Source of the DNA: Ignelater luminosus
Lineage: Eukaryota; Arthropoda; Insecta; Coleoptera; Elateridae
Reading direction: 5' to 3'
NCBI GenBank assembly: GCA_011009095.1
Contig: VTPC01090547.1
Location: forward strand, 359,195 to 423,194
DNA length: 64,000 bases
Shown here: positions 1 to 11,900 of the stretch, piece after piece
Layout of the letters: every line of letters begins with the position of its first letter
Position numbering within the stretch: position 1 is the first letter of the stretch
Made by a program: the position numbers and the translations under genes
Notes under the pieces: model-generated
Database searches by the model: none
Told to the model about the DNA's origin: nothing
Seen by the model: the letters and a program-made list of their open reading frames with translations, nothing else

Positions 1-1036
1 AAACTTGTTGGATCCACTTGATTCTGATTTTCTTCCGTCAAAAGTTGTTCCGCGGAGGCTTGACTTGGTGTTCGTTGTTCTGTAGAGACATTGTCTGTGC
101 CAAAGCGATCGGTAACAGAAGAGCAAAGGAAATCTTCATCTGAGAAAATGTTCTAGTTGAAAGGCCATATGCCAGGTTTTTCGAATCCTTTTTGGATATT
201 CTGTTGCTTAAATGCATGTAGAACTGCAAGCGCTGCTGTTGGTTTAGTATGTTTTGCAAAATGGTGCATATATTTCAGGGAGTTTGATGCTGTCATCCGT
301 CCTGAAGGATGTGCTGATCTTTCTGACCCAACAGGAGCATTGTGTAGCATAAATGGTTTGAAATTCACCCGTGGAAAAATAAAGTAAGGTAGTATAGTTT
401 CCTATAGCATTTATTCCGCAACACACCGTGACAAGCAAACCTCTTTCTGCAGATGTTGCTTGTCCAACTTGTTTGGTTCCTTTAGGAGTAATCACTTTTT
501 GAGTTTGCTGAACAGTAGACAAACCTGTTTTATCAATATTATACGTTGCTTCCGGACTAAACTGATATCGCTCGTATACTTTTCAAAAAAGTCTTCAACA
601 TTCTTTCTATTAAAGCTTGTAGCTTCTGGTGTCCGTATCGATAGCTGTGGTTGACGATTGAGAAAGCCTCTTAGCCAGTTTTCTGATGCAATTTTATTTT
701 TAGTCCAATTTCTGGTACTTTTTTCTGTATTGCACAAGCGTAGTCGAAAGCCAATTGACGCGTCTGGACTTTTGACAATCCATAATTTAGTTTTGAAGAT
801 GTTGTGAGATACTCTGACATTTTTTTTTCTTCATCATTGGTGCAGATTTGATTGGATATGAATTTAGATGAAACGTCTTTCAAGGCGCCATTCTGTTTTA
901 AATATCGTTGAAGGTTAGATCTAGGTATATCATATTTACATGCAGTAGTTTTAATTTTGCCTCTCTTTGAAATTTCCTCTATGGCACGCAAGATAATGTC
1001 GCGTCGCTTATTCTTCTCTTTGGATGCAAATGGCAT
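1..1036 (-). pseudogene. pogo/Tigger-type DNA transposon transposase, decayed and internally deleted
   Basis: This is a cut-and-paste transposase fossil read right to left. The first segment (1036-671) has a Psq/CENP-B-like helix-turn-helix start, including the stretch TACKYDIPRSNLQRYL. The frame then shifts into a middle piece (about 700-492). A third piece (about 560-244) opens the DDE domain with YNIDKTGLST, where the Asp is the expected first catalytic residue. The next piece (368-153) reads MLHNAPVGS and AHPSGRMTASNSLKYMHHF, then jumps directly to NIQKGF and GIWPFN near the end of the domain. In the family these motifs are separated by the block holding the second and third catalytic Asp, so about 90-100 residues appear deleted. 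After another frameshift the C-terminal tail stays open to base 1, so the element continues left of the window. Family assignment is firm. The deletion size is inferred from family knowledge. It lies in the intron upstream of the first visible mGluR exon. Confidence 0.85.
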
Positions 1037-1117
1037 TTTCCTAAAATTAAACGATTAAAATAGTCAGTAAAGTAGATAAAACAAAACCACAAAAACTATA
1101 CTAAAATCCATACCAAC

Positions 1118-1250
1118 GGTGGGAGCATTGGGCATGCCCAAACCACCCTTCAATTCCTATGCCCAATGCTTCCTATACACTCATTTTTTAAATACACTTA
1201 AATCTCTTCTATAAATCTCGGTTTACGAGGTGGTGCCCAATGCTCCCCTA
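1118..1250. repeat. Three copies of a GGAGCATTGGGCA-type motif, probable pogo-element terminal and subterminal repeats
   Basis: A 13-base motif occurs at 1122-1134 on the + strand and inverted at about 1159-1171 and 1234-1248. The first copy runs into a 14-base perfect palindrome (TTGGGCATGCCCAA). The cluster lies just upstream of the transposase start, where the 5' terminal inverted repeat and transposase-binding sites of the element would be. The outer copy, near 1250, is the likely element end. The matching end would be left of the window. Confidence 0.5.
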
Positions 1251-1903
1251 CCTCCTATTATCTGTTAAGAGATTCCATAGGAAAGAGTGAAAAGTGCAGT
1301 CTTTATTATTAGAAGATTAGACGATATATAGAATAATTTTTATTGATAGTCCGGGTACAGTTGTAAATAATTAAATATAACTCTTTTGGTGAATGTTGAA
1401 ATAACGCAAATTAAACAGAAAACGCTCCAAAGTAGGAAGTTAAGTATGATGTCAATGTCAATGGCTCAAACTAAAAATTATTGAATTGTATCATGCAATT
1501 ATGTTACAGAAACAAGACATGCTTTCTTTAATTTATAAAAAAGATGTTTAAGTGTAGCACTACTAAAATGCTTTTATTCTAATTAGTAATTAATATAAAA
1601 TTAAAAATATTCATTTTCAATTAAGGTAAGTGCGCCACAATAATAAAGTAAAGTAAACGAAGACCTAACGAATAATGTTACAACTAAATTAAATTATGAC
1701 AATTTTTTGTGACCAGTAACTGGCAAGCTGCCTATTTTATCTATTTTTTATTAATATAAAGAAATGAGACTTGCCAGGTGTAATCTAGCCATTAGGTTTC
1801 ATTATCGAAGTTATCCTTCTTTTATCGCTTATTAATTTAATTAAAATATAAAAATTAACATAAGTTATACCTACAGTTATACTAATAATGATATTCTTTC
1901 CAG
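1251..1903. other. Intronic AT-rich sequence, no recognisable content
   Basis: Apart from the polypyrimidine stretch and CAG acceptor at 1891-1903 I see no gene, repeat or conserved motif here. Confidence 0.6.
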
Positions 1904-2140
1904 GTTTCGATGACTATTACATATCGTTAGTTCCAAAATTCGAAGGATTATCTTGTAATTCAACTCAAGGCGTCAATATACCACTACCATCTTCTGGAAA
2001 AATTATCAATTGTAGAAATAGCTGGTTTCGTGAATTTTGGAGTCAGCACAACAAATGCACTTTTGATAATTCACAACGAAAATGCACCGGACACGAAGTT
2101 ATCCAGGGATACGAGCAAGAAGGACTTGTACCGTTTGTTG
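1904..2140 (+). CDS. mGluR: Metabotropic glutamate receptor, internal exon (ligand-binding domain, part 1)
   Basis: This exon encodes part of the extracellular Venus-flytrap domain of a class C GPCR that senses glutamate or a related ligand at the plasma membrane. It is bounded by a polypyrimidine tract plus CAG (1901-1903) and by the donor GTAAGT (2141). It starts with two bases that complete a codon from an upstream exon and ends with one base carried into the exon at 25999. The frame reads FDDYYISL, later NSWFREFW, then CTGHEVIQGYEQEGLVPFV, in the order expected for mGluRs. Between ISL and SWFREFW there are about 20 more residues than I expect from the family. This insert contains two Cys and an NST glycosylation sequon. 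Insects have two mGluR-like genes (mGluR and mtt), and this exon alone does not decide between them. The ATG at 1888 lies in the intron and is not a start. Confidence 0.9.
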
Positions 2141-3248
2141 GTAAGTTATGTGCATTATTTGTCGAGTTTGCAGAACTAAACCGGCTGTGAAATTAGTTCT
2201 GTAATGAATGTAAAGCAAGGAACTAAACATATGATTTTATTAATATGAAAATAGCTGTAACATACACACAGACACAGAATAAGACGAAATTCTGTTTGAA
2301 CTCGCAAACCAATTTGCAAGTTCAATTCGACTATGCTAGTATTAGTTAATACCAAATATCTCATAGTTAGAGTCAGAACAAACATCGAAACACGCATATT
2401 TGTTTAGTGTTAATTACAATACAATGGTTTGCAAAGGGTAAATAAGTAAAGAGGAAAAATTTGATGTTTCTGAAGACTTGTAAATGAACGAAATTTTTTT
2501 TTAATTAATTAAGGTTTTGAAATATAGATTTCAGCGATTCTGAAATAATATCCAGTTACTTTTAGAACAATTTATAATTGTCTCACTCTTACAAGAATAA
2601 TTAGAAAGACGCCTTTTGAAGAGCATGCTGAATATTATTATTGCTTGAGTGATTTATTTATTATTTGAAGTGCTTATAGGGGTAATTCAACGATTTATTA
2701 GAGTGGAAACCCAGATTTAAAAACTTTAAATTTAACAAATTAAACTTTTTGTATGTTCCTTATCTTGTAGTAAGTAGCTGTTTTTAATCCATGCCTTAAA
2801 AATTATAAAATGCAGGTGTTAGTGTAATTAGAAATGAGTTTCTTTCGTTGGTATTATTTAAATACTAAATTCCATTATCCTTTCGTAAATAATCAAAGCT
2901 TTCTGATTTTTTATTCGTTTTTAAAGATATTTATTACACGTATATCAACAACGACAGATAGAGCCAACGTTGGTTTCGCTCTGTTGGAGCTCGTCAGTGG
3001 AACGCAATCGTAGTTGTTCTCTATGGAGGAGTTGGTCCGGATCGACCGTTGCTGTTATTGATGTACATGCAACAAACATCTTTGAAAACGGATAAAGGCC
3101 AGAAAGCTTTGATCACTTACAAAAGTGATTCCGTTTCAAAAAGTTCGTTTTAATTATCCTATTTGACTTTTAATCAATTAAATTTGTACTTGTTATTATG
3201 GAACACATCGAGGAATGTACAATGTCGCATATTCGTAAAATTGTCATT
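2141..3248. other. Intronic sequence, no recognisable content
   Basis: AT-rich. A slightly more GC-rich patch lies near 2950-3060. No coding, RNA or repeat signal that I can name. Confidence 0.55.
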
Positions 3249-3428
3249 TAATACGGGGTGTTTCTTTCAATGATCTCTGGATGAAAGTATGTTACCAAAG
3301 GAAATTGTACAGAACAATTATTTCTACTTCCAGAATTATTTTTAACTATAAAAGCGTGAAGATAGAATGTATTTTTATTGTTCAAGGTTTTACAAGTAGG
3401 AATCGATGTTTAAATATCCATCCTGTAT
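3249..3428. repeat. Small MITE-like element with (A)TACGGGGTG ... CATCCTGTATA ends
   Basis: The left end reads ATACGGGGTGTTTC and the right end reads ATCCATCCTGTATAG, which is an imperfect inverted pair. The interior includes TTGTACAGAACAATTAT. A similar word recurs near 12068 and 47025, also next to ACAGGATG- or ACGGAGC-type ends. This suggests a dispersed non-autonomous family. There is no coding capacity. Confidence 0.45.
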
Positions 3429-3429
3429 A

Positions 3430-5150
3430 GCAGAAAACCGAATTAGAATAATTTATAACTTACTATCCAAAATAATTGCATAGAAACAGAGTTACAAATG
3501 AGGGAAATCTAAACAAATCCCTTTTGAATTACTAACTACCACTAGGAATTTACTAGAGGAATAGAAACATCTCCCAAACTATTAATGTTCAAATTCAAAC
3601 CCAATAATGTACGGTAATAGATTTTTGTTCATACGTATAGCAAACTTGCAAACGGAGATAGGTACTTTTATAATGTGATTTCTATTTATTTTTAAAAGTT
3701 TCCACAGTTGATAATAATTTCTAAGTTAGAGAAAACGTTAGCGTCTTCTTAGATATGTCATAGTTAACTTGGGAACGATAATACTTAATATATGTAAGAC
3801 AAGTTTGTAACTCTACCTTAACTTCAATAATTTCTCGTAAAACAATAGTAAATCAATGCCAAATCGTAAAATTTAAAGACGCTACTGATTTATTTATAAG
3901 AAATCGATTTTATGATCCTTCCGTTTTCTAGAATCATCCTGCATAATTTTATTTATTAAAATTTCAAGCTGTTTGAAGTTAAATTGTTTAGTCGTTTCAT
4001 TTCCTTTTCTTTTGGGCGTAAGAACTACAAAACTTGCAAAAGTCACTTAGCAACAGTGTACTTTTATTATACTTCGCATCCAACCTAACTGTGCTCTACT
4101 ATAAAAATAAAAGAAGAAATTTTTTTTATATTACAAAGTCTGCGCTTTAATTAAGACAATAAAGACAGGGTTGTATTTCATAATTTAATTTAGCGGATTT
4201 AAAGTTCATAAACTAACCTATTCAATGTCCAACATCATTTTTAACGTGTGTAGCATTTATGGTTATTCTGACCACCTTTTTTATATACAGTATGCTTTAG
4301 AATTAACGACAAGAATATTGGTTTTTTGTGTTTTTAGTGTTATTGGCTTCAACGGAGAACACTATTTGAAACTTGCTGTCAAAAAAAAAGTTTTTGAAAT
4401 TTATTTGGCTTCCTACTTGAAAATGGTTGGTTATATTATATATTTTGAAGATGAAAATTCACTGCAATCTTATAAAACATAAAAAGTGAGTAGTGTTTTC
4501 CAGGCGACTAGAATATAGCTAAAGTAATTCTTATCAGAAAATTATTCACTTAAATGCAACTTAGAATGCATTGAATGCTTTGTCAATGCTATGGTAGCAT
4601 CAGATAAACGAATACGAAAACCAGTGCACGTTGCTGAATCGTCTTCAAATATTATTTTGGTTTTGTTCACTTACATCGTTTGAACTGTCACTGCGTACAA
4701 ATACGATTTGTTATATAAATCCACATTAAATTCGATTTACTATTACAATATAACTTCAAAGCGGTTTTGATAAAATAAAAAGTAATTTTCTTCATGCCGT
4801 TTTTAGGGATTCTCGTTTCTGAATAGTCAATGAGCGAGTAGCTTACTAAAAATTTATCTTTATAAATAAAATGGAACACCGGGAAAGACAGATAATAATG
4901 CTGCTCATTTTTATTACCCTGCTTGAATTGTGAACCATAAAACTTTGTACCCTTCCTCTACTTTTTCGCTCTTTTTTAATAAAACTAGGTAACAAATAAT
5001 GCAAACATTTGTACTTATATTACGATGATTTTAAATAAATTTTGTAGAAGCGGTTCTCTTGTAATTTGTATTGTTAGAAGAAATGTAAAAATAAAATCAA
5101 ATTTTCTCAGATTAATAAAACTGTAGTGATAAACACAATGTACAGGGTGT
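3430..5150. other. Intronic AT-rich sequence, no recognisable content
   Basis: The longest open frames here (for example 4225-4482 +) have low-complexity AT-driven composition and match nothing I know. At 5151 a lone TACAGGGTGTTTAACGTG end-like motif appears without a clear partner. Confidence 0.5.
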
Positions 5151-5269
5151 TTAACGTGACGTTAGCAGAAGTGCAGGAAATTTCTTGTTAGCAATACTTC
5201 GGAAACAAAGTAGATTGTGAAATCAAGGTTTTGCTAGAATGTACCTATAAAACAACAGGTTTTCGTGAA

Positions 5270-8226
5270 TGATATTCATAGATTCGGCTTCCGCGGTGAA
5301 TCAGTCTGCATAACTGTGTTTCTTCAGTTTCCTTGTCTCTTTCATTCAATCCTTTTGATTGACTTTTTCCATTCTTTCCTATTTCTGATTGATTCGCTCC
5401 AGTTTTGGATCTTGAGGTTCCTAATGTCTTCCTACGCTTGGTCCATCCATCTTATTTTGGGTCTCTTTTCTGTGTGTTTCTACTTAATACTACTAGCATA
5501 TTTCGTAATCTAGAGTTTATTAGTCTTCTATATTTACCCTCCTCAACTCTAATGAACCCTGTGATTCTTCTTAGTACTTTCCTTTCAAAAACTCTTAAAT
5601 TTTCCTCATCTCTTCCTGTTAGGCTCATCGTTTCAGTTGCGTATGTTACCACTGATCTTATTGTCACTTTGTAGACTTTCAGTTTTGTTCCTTTGCTTAT
5701 GTTTTTATCTTTTAGTAGCCATTGGTATTTCTAAAATGCTCTGTTCCCAGTTTTGATGCGTTTCGTTATTTCCATACTTCTGTCATTTCCTCTGTTGATT
5801 GCAACTCCCCGGTATTTGAAGTGGCTTACTTCTTCAAATTTATATCTTTCAATCTGTATTGGGTTTTGAGTTTTATATAAGTTTCTCTTGCTGCTTTTCA
5901 TGTATTTGGTTTTTCCTTCGTTAATCTCCAGGCCTCCTTTTTTTGTTTCTGTCATCAGGGTCAATAGGTTTTCTTCTAGGCTTTTCACATTTCTTGCAAT
6001 TAAAACAATGTCGTCTGCGTACCCTATTAGTTTTCTGGAAGAGTGGGTGATAAATCCTTAATGTTTGCTATTTTAATTGCTTGTCTGACTCTTTTCTCCG
6101 TGTTAATGCTTGGGGTGTTTCCATCTTGTGTTACGATGTTTGCTTGAGATCTCTCCATGGTCATTTTGATCAGTTTCACCAGCTTGGATGGTATGCCTAT
6201 GTGCTCCATATCTTGCAGCAGTTTGTGCTCGAAAGCTTGCTTAAAATCGACAATTATCTTACGCAGCTCTATTCCGTATTCGTAGCTCTTTTCTAGTATA
6301 TGCGTTATAATATATACTGCGTCTATTGTAGACTTTCCTGGCCTAAAGCCCCGCTGAAAGTCTCCCAGTCTTTGTTCTGCCTATGTCTCTATCTTCTTCC
6401 CAACTATTGATGTCAGCAGTTTGTAGGCGGTGTTTAATAGGATAATCCCTCTGTAGGTGTTAGGGTTGGTTGGGTTTCCTTTTTCGTAAATGGGTACAAT
6501 CAACAACGGATTGTTTGTCCAATCAGGAGGCATCTTTTCTTGTTCCGATATATCAGCTATTAGGTCATATAGCATTCTTAGTAGTTCGTCCCTTCAGTTT
6601 TTTATTAGCTCGTTAAGTATTTCATCTGGTCTTGGAGCTTTGCTTGCTTCTTTGAACTGTTTCAAAGAATTCTTCTTGTGTTGGCCTGCTATCTTGCCCT
6701 GCGGTGGATTCTGCGGGTTGTTGGATGTTGGTATCTGTTTTTGTGATAGCTTGGTATAGTTTCCTAATGTGTGTTTCCCATTCATTTTGGTCTATTTTTG
6801 TGTGGGCTTGGTTTTGCTCATTTGTTTTTTTATGTATTCGAAGAGTTTTCTATTGTCTTTGTTGTTGGCTTCTATTTCCTGCATAAGTTCTATAATCTAT
6901 TCTTCTTTGTTCTTCTTACATAATTTAGTTGCCTCTTTTCTTTTAACTGTGCAATTTCTTAGTTCTTGTTCTCCGCTCGTCCAAATCCATTTCTGTTTTT
7001 TTTCTTTGATTGTCTTTTGGCACTCTTCGTCAAACCATTGTTTGTTTTTTTTCTTTGTTAGCTTTGGTCCTAACACTTCCTCTGCTGTTTGGGTGATACT
7101 CTTTTTTATGTTTTCCAATGCAGTTTTAATGTTTTCACCTTTATTCTCTGGTGAAAACTGGTGGCTGTGTTGGTCATTTTTTAGCTTCTCAATGTTCTAT
7201 TTTCCCTTATTTTTTTGTTTGCTGCTTTTTTGGATAATTTTCAATTTTACTTTCGCTATGACGAGTACGTGATCTCTGTCGCAATTGGCACCTCTGAATT
7301 ACCTTACATCGTGGACGATTCTCTCCCATTTCTTAGATATTAGAACGTGGTCTATGTAGTTTCAATGCAATTTCCCTGAAGGAAACCATGTAATTTTGTG
7401 TTCTTTTTTATGAAGAAGTTTAGTACTAACAATAAAATTATTTGTTGTCATCGCAAGGTTGCAGAGTCTGTCTCCATTGTCATTATTATATTCGTGTATT
7501 GTTTCTTTCCCTGCAACATAAAAGTTGGGGTTTTTTTTACCTACCTTGGCGTTAAAGTCTCCTATAATGAATAAAATGTTGTTCTTCGGTATGTTTCCGC
7601 AGACTTCTTCTATTTTCTTGTAAAATTCTATTTTATCTTCTTCTTCTGCCTTTTCGGTGGGGGCGTAAGCGTTCACTACTGTTATGTTAGCTTGCTTGTT
7701 TTCTATTGTTGCATACTATATTCTTCCATTTACTGCTTCAGATCTTTTCTTTTAATTCTCTTCTTTAAGGTGTTACTGATTACTGTTACTGATTAGGAAT
7801 TCTTCATCCGAGTAAAGTAGCGTGTAGTTTTTTTTTCTATTTTCCCCTCTCCTTCCCACCTAACTTCTTGTGACGCTAGTTGTCCAATTTCATATTTTTT
7901 TCATTTCCCTTGCTATTTCTCCCATTTTCCCGGGTTTGAGCATGGTTTTGATGTTCCAGGTTGCTATTCTTATTCCTTTCGTTTTATGTTGTTTTTTCTT
8001 CTTATTTGTTGTTTTGTTATACCAGCTTAATCTATTTGTGACTTTTAGTTCAGTGTGTGTGTTTTTGTTTATTTACTTTTCGATTGCTAGAGTCGCCTCC
8101 GTTTTATTTCGGTTCACCTACTGTGTTGGTGGTTTTTTGAGGTTTTGGTTCTTGTTATCATTTGGGTTTTTTCTCTTTCTAACTCATTTTCTTCTTCCGA
8201 TGAACCCCTTTGGGCGTAAGTTCTAG
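5270..8226 (-). pseudogene. Non-LTR retrotransposon (endonuclease-reverse transcriptase, RTE/Jockey-like), near full length but decayed
   Basis: Read right to left, this is a LINE copied by target-primed reverse transcription. An apurinic-type endonuclease (about 7990-7300) starts with WNIKTMLKPGKMGEIAREMK and includes NAYAPTEKAEEEDKIEFYKK and the active-site motif GDFNAKVGK (7676-7362). The reverse transcriptase follows: PIYEKGNPTNPNTYRGIILL (6575-6381), a helix at 6209-6027, the catalytic box GYADDIVLIA (about 6030-6000), and the thumb with INEGKTKYM (5988-5731). The C-terminal part has VFERKVLRRITGFI (5667-5452) and ends around EDIRNLKIQNW near 5410. Several stops and frameshifts break it, although the YADD box is intact. 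The ORF resembles the 'endonuclease-reverse transcriptase' proteins common in insects. I did not fix the clade. Many + strand open frames here are T-rich shadows. Confidence 0.88.
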
Positions 8227-8399
8227 TCCGGGTTTTATCCACTTACGAGGTCTTGTTTGTTCCTTTTATTTTTTCTGCGGTGTAGTTATTTCCATTTATC
8301 TCATAGTACTCCTTCTTATATTTTGTAATAGTTTGATGGTATACAACCGCACAACTTTTATTTGCTTTTCTTTTTTTATACTGCTTGTTAGGACGTTGT

Positions 8400-8958
8400 T
8401 TGACTATGCAGATTTGTAGAACCAAATAAAAATTATCAAATTTACTTTGACAATTACTATACGTCGTTATCACTGAGATCACGCCTTGCAAGACAAGGTA
8501 TTCATTCCCTTGGAACGACAAACCGGAATCGCATTCCGAATTACCTACGGAAGATGAAATGAAAAAAAAAGGAGAGAAGATAAAGCAGTAAATTCGTTGG
8601 CATGGTAGATGATGTAGAAATCTCGCTTGTAGCTTGGAAAAATAATAAAACTGTGGTATTGGCTTCATCTATTTTTGGGACAACTTCCAGTTTCTCAAGT
8701 GCAACATTATCACAAAAAAGAAACAAAAGGCATTTCAGTCGATTGCTCAAGGGTAATTCAAGCATACAATAAACATATGGGAGGGGTCGACTTATTGGAA
8801 AATTTCATGGGTCGTTACAATATAAGAATTAGAAGTAAAAAAAATGGTATTTTTGTATTTTCTATTATATGTTAGATGTTACTATAGTCAATGCTTGGAT
8901 AGTTCACAATAAAGTTATGAAGAAGAGGATCTCATCTGGCAAAAATCTTGGAAATTGA
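8400..8958 (+). pseudogene. piggyBac-type transposase fossil (C-terminal half)
   Basis: This fragment encodes the C-terminal part of a piggyBac/PGBD transposase. In order it shows FDNYYTSLSLRSRLARQGIH (frame near 8446), NRNRIPNYLRKMK, VEISLVAWKNNKTVVLAS (about 8609), then after a frameshift VIQAYNKHMGGVDLLENFMG (about 8750) and, in another frame, YYMLDVTIVNAWIVHNK (about 8862). The Asp in GGVD corresponds to the last catalytic Asp of the family. At least two frameshifts and one stop make it non-functional. The N-terminal half and the terminal repeats are not recognisable. The left part lies about 170 bases from the end of the minus-strand LINE. Confidence 0.88.
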
Positions 8959-8959
8959 A

Positions 8960-11900
8960 TTTTCAGAATTTAGGTTATTTTGACCAAATTTGAACATCGA
9001 AGTCACTTAATGTCTCCTTGCCTCTGACTTGTTGAGTTTGAATAAGAATATTTTACTGTAAGTTTGATTCAATTGGTAGTTTTTTCTTTTTTCTAACTTA
9101 GATGATTAGCAAGGCAAATTTAGTCATTTAAACTTTCAAGTCAACGCTTTCTACCACACAAGCTAGATTTGTAAACGTAACGTTTAAATAGAAGTTAGTT
9201 TAGTCAGAAACTACCTAAACGGCAATATTTTATGTCAAAACATGAACAAAAAGTTGAAGGCTTTTTTTACGCGTACAGTACTAAATATTTACCATCAAAA
9301 TCGCTTTAAAGGTTTAGGTTAGGTTGGGGTTTGATTTGGGGTAGATCTTTAGATATTCTAAACCTACTGAACTTACTACATAAGCTAATAGATTTACTCA
9401 TTCATTGTCATTACCCTCTTTTACCGCTAGGTGTCGAAAAGGAGGACACACCCAGCCGTAGATTAATAAATTTATCAGGAAAATATTAAGTTACAATTTA
9501 GTTACTTTTTACGAAAATTAGTAGATTTAACTTTTATAGAGGTAAATTGCTGCTTGGCATATAAGGATTTTGCTAAATTTTTGAATCTTAGGATTAACTA
9601 ATGACGAAAATCTCCCCTGCTTTCTTAAGCTTTGATTTGGACAATCTTACACCATGTTCAGTGTGTACATCAGATTACGTATGGAAACGGAATGGAAACA
9701 ACATCTTAATATAAACCGTCTTGCCGATACTACAATACGTACAAAAATGTATCTCAATCTTTTTTGGGTCGGTTGGGCTTAGCGTTTCAAGCCAATTACG
9801 TTTTTTCGAGCGTGCGTTTTCCGCACTGACCAGACTAGAACAACATTAAAATTACAAGAAATCAGTTTTTTTTGGGTCTTTTTAAATCTTGGATTGTTAG
9901 ACTGTTTGGGTTGTCTAAACTTCTACTTTTCCGTCAGTTGAAATTTCCAAGATATCCCGGAACTCTCAGAAAATCTACTGCTACTTATGAGTACTACTTA
10001 TGTATACCATAAAACTTTTCTGTTATGACCAAATCAAAATTAATTTTACATTAGAAATGCAGATTAAAAATAAAAATAAGAACGATACAAGTAGCTGACC
10101 ATAAAATTTGAAATGGTGACTCAACTGACTCAAAGTTTCCAGCCATTAGAATTATTAGTGTACAAATAGGAACGAATCTTGAGAATCGAGGATGTCTGGT
10201 CATCCCAATAAAATAAAGCCTCACTTAATCTTGATAAACTTCTTCTTCCAGGATTACCCAAATAATGCAATTTATGAAGAAGATTTGAAATATGATGAAG
10301 GACTTGATGCTGACTAGAGGATAGAGATTGAGAAAAACAAATGGAAGTATTCTTTAAAAGAACTTTGCTGTTGCTTCTATGGACTTGCCTATGCATGCTC
10401 TTTCAAAGATATTGAAAGAACAAGAAATCATAAACTTTCCTCGAAAACGATGTATCTTATGAAAAAGACACAACCGTATTTTTTGCTGCTAAATTATCCG
10501 CAGATCTTACAAACAAACATGAAAATTCATATAATGGTAGATACCAAAGAGTAAAAATCATGTAGAACATTTAATTATTTTAATGAGAAAACAAGAAACT
10601 TTAAACGAAACTTTGGAGTACTTTTTATTCGATTTTGGATTCCTTGGTTTTTCCGTAACTTTTTGCAGGATGTTATAGAAAAACTTTAATGAAAATTTCT
10701 TGACGTGTTTCCCTTTTAAAATATGCACGCTAGGCGATTATAATTTTAAATTTAAAAAATCAGTTACACACAGATAAATCTTATCTAACTGATATTCCGA
10801 GTATATTCTTGGAGAAGCAACAGGTTTGTATCTCAAATGAGATTATTTTTGATGTACAAGTTTTTTGTCGAACTCTTTGAAGTACATAAGTCATTTTCAT
10901 TGTTAATCTCAAAAGGTTTTTACAAAATCATTGAAATGAAAACAATTTCTAATGAAATTTTTTTTCTCGTCAATATAAACTACATTTAGCTTCTACCGCT
11001 ACCAAGAATTGCTTTCAGAATATTAAGAGAAATTCAAATTTATTTCACGAAAAGCGCATATTTGCCTTTTCTGATTAATATAAGAATCCATTAAAGGACA
11101 CGACTACTCTACTACCACTTATTTAAAATGTGATTTTTGTTTTTATTTTTACGAAAATATTCTTTATGTAACAATGTGTAGTATGATCCAGAAACTATCT
11201 AGCTGAATTAATTCAGAAATCTAAGACAAGCTCTTCTGGAAATTAATATTAATTGTCTTCTATTTAAACAATGTAGAAGAGATTACAGTTTTAATTATTA
11301 TTAAGGTTGCACTAACAAGCTTATTTCTAGATGTTTATTTACCAACAAGAGCAGAATATGACAATTTGTACTTGATCAACATGTTTAACTTTCTTCCTTC
11401 CACGTTTGAACACATAATTTCTGTAACGTAAGACGCTTATCCATATAATTACATAATTATAATTTAGTTAAGCTCGACATTAGGGTTACTTATGTATAAC
11501 CATCTTTATACATTTAGATTATGAGAGTTTTAAGATAACTTACATTAGTGATGCTGAAACGCATTTCATACGACCTACTTGTAGCAGATGCGTCCCCTCC
11601 TGAAGGACTCTAATCTTGCTAATATTCACTTTGTAAACCTTAAGTTACTCTAGCTCGATTACACGACATAAAGCAAATTTTAATAAAAGCTAAATTGAAT
11701 ATTCTATTATAATTTCCAAAATACTTTTTAAAGTAGTAGGAAACTTTCCATAATTTTTAATGAGAATTTTAAATTATTTTTAAATTTTTTATTTTATAAT
11801 TTGAGCATCGACTACTCGGTGATATGGCACCGTGAATTCGATTAAGTATTTCAAATAAAAAAATTTAAGAAATAAAATTTTATGGGTAAAATCTTCTTAA

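Noticed and set aside
6769..7272. 167-codon + strand open frame, hydrophobic and apparently multi-spanning
   Set aside because: It overlaps the minus-strand LINE between its endonuclease and RT. The hydrophobic, Phe-rich composition is what the complement of an A-rich coding strand gives.
7870..8226. 118-codon + strand hydrophobic open frame
   Set aside because: It is a shadow of the 5' part of the same minus-strand LINE, whose endonuclease start (WNIKTMLKPGKMG) is read opposite.
9311..9330. TTTAGGTTAGGTTGGGG resembles the insect telomere repeat TTAGG
   Set aside because: Only about two units are present, with no array around them. Chance in AT-rich sequence is enough to explain it.
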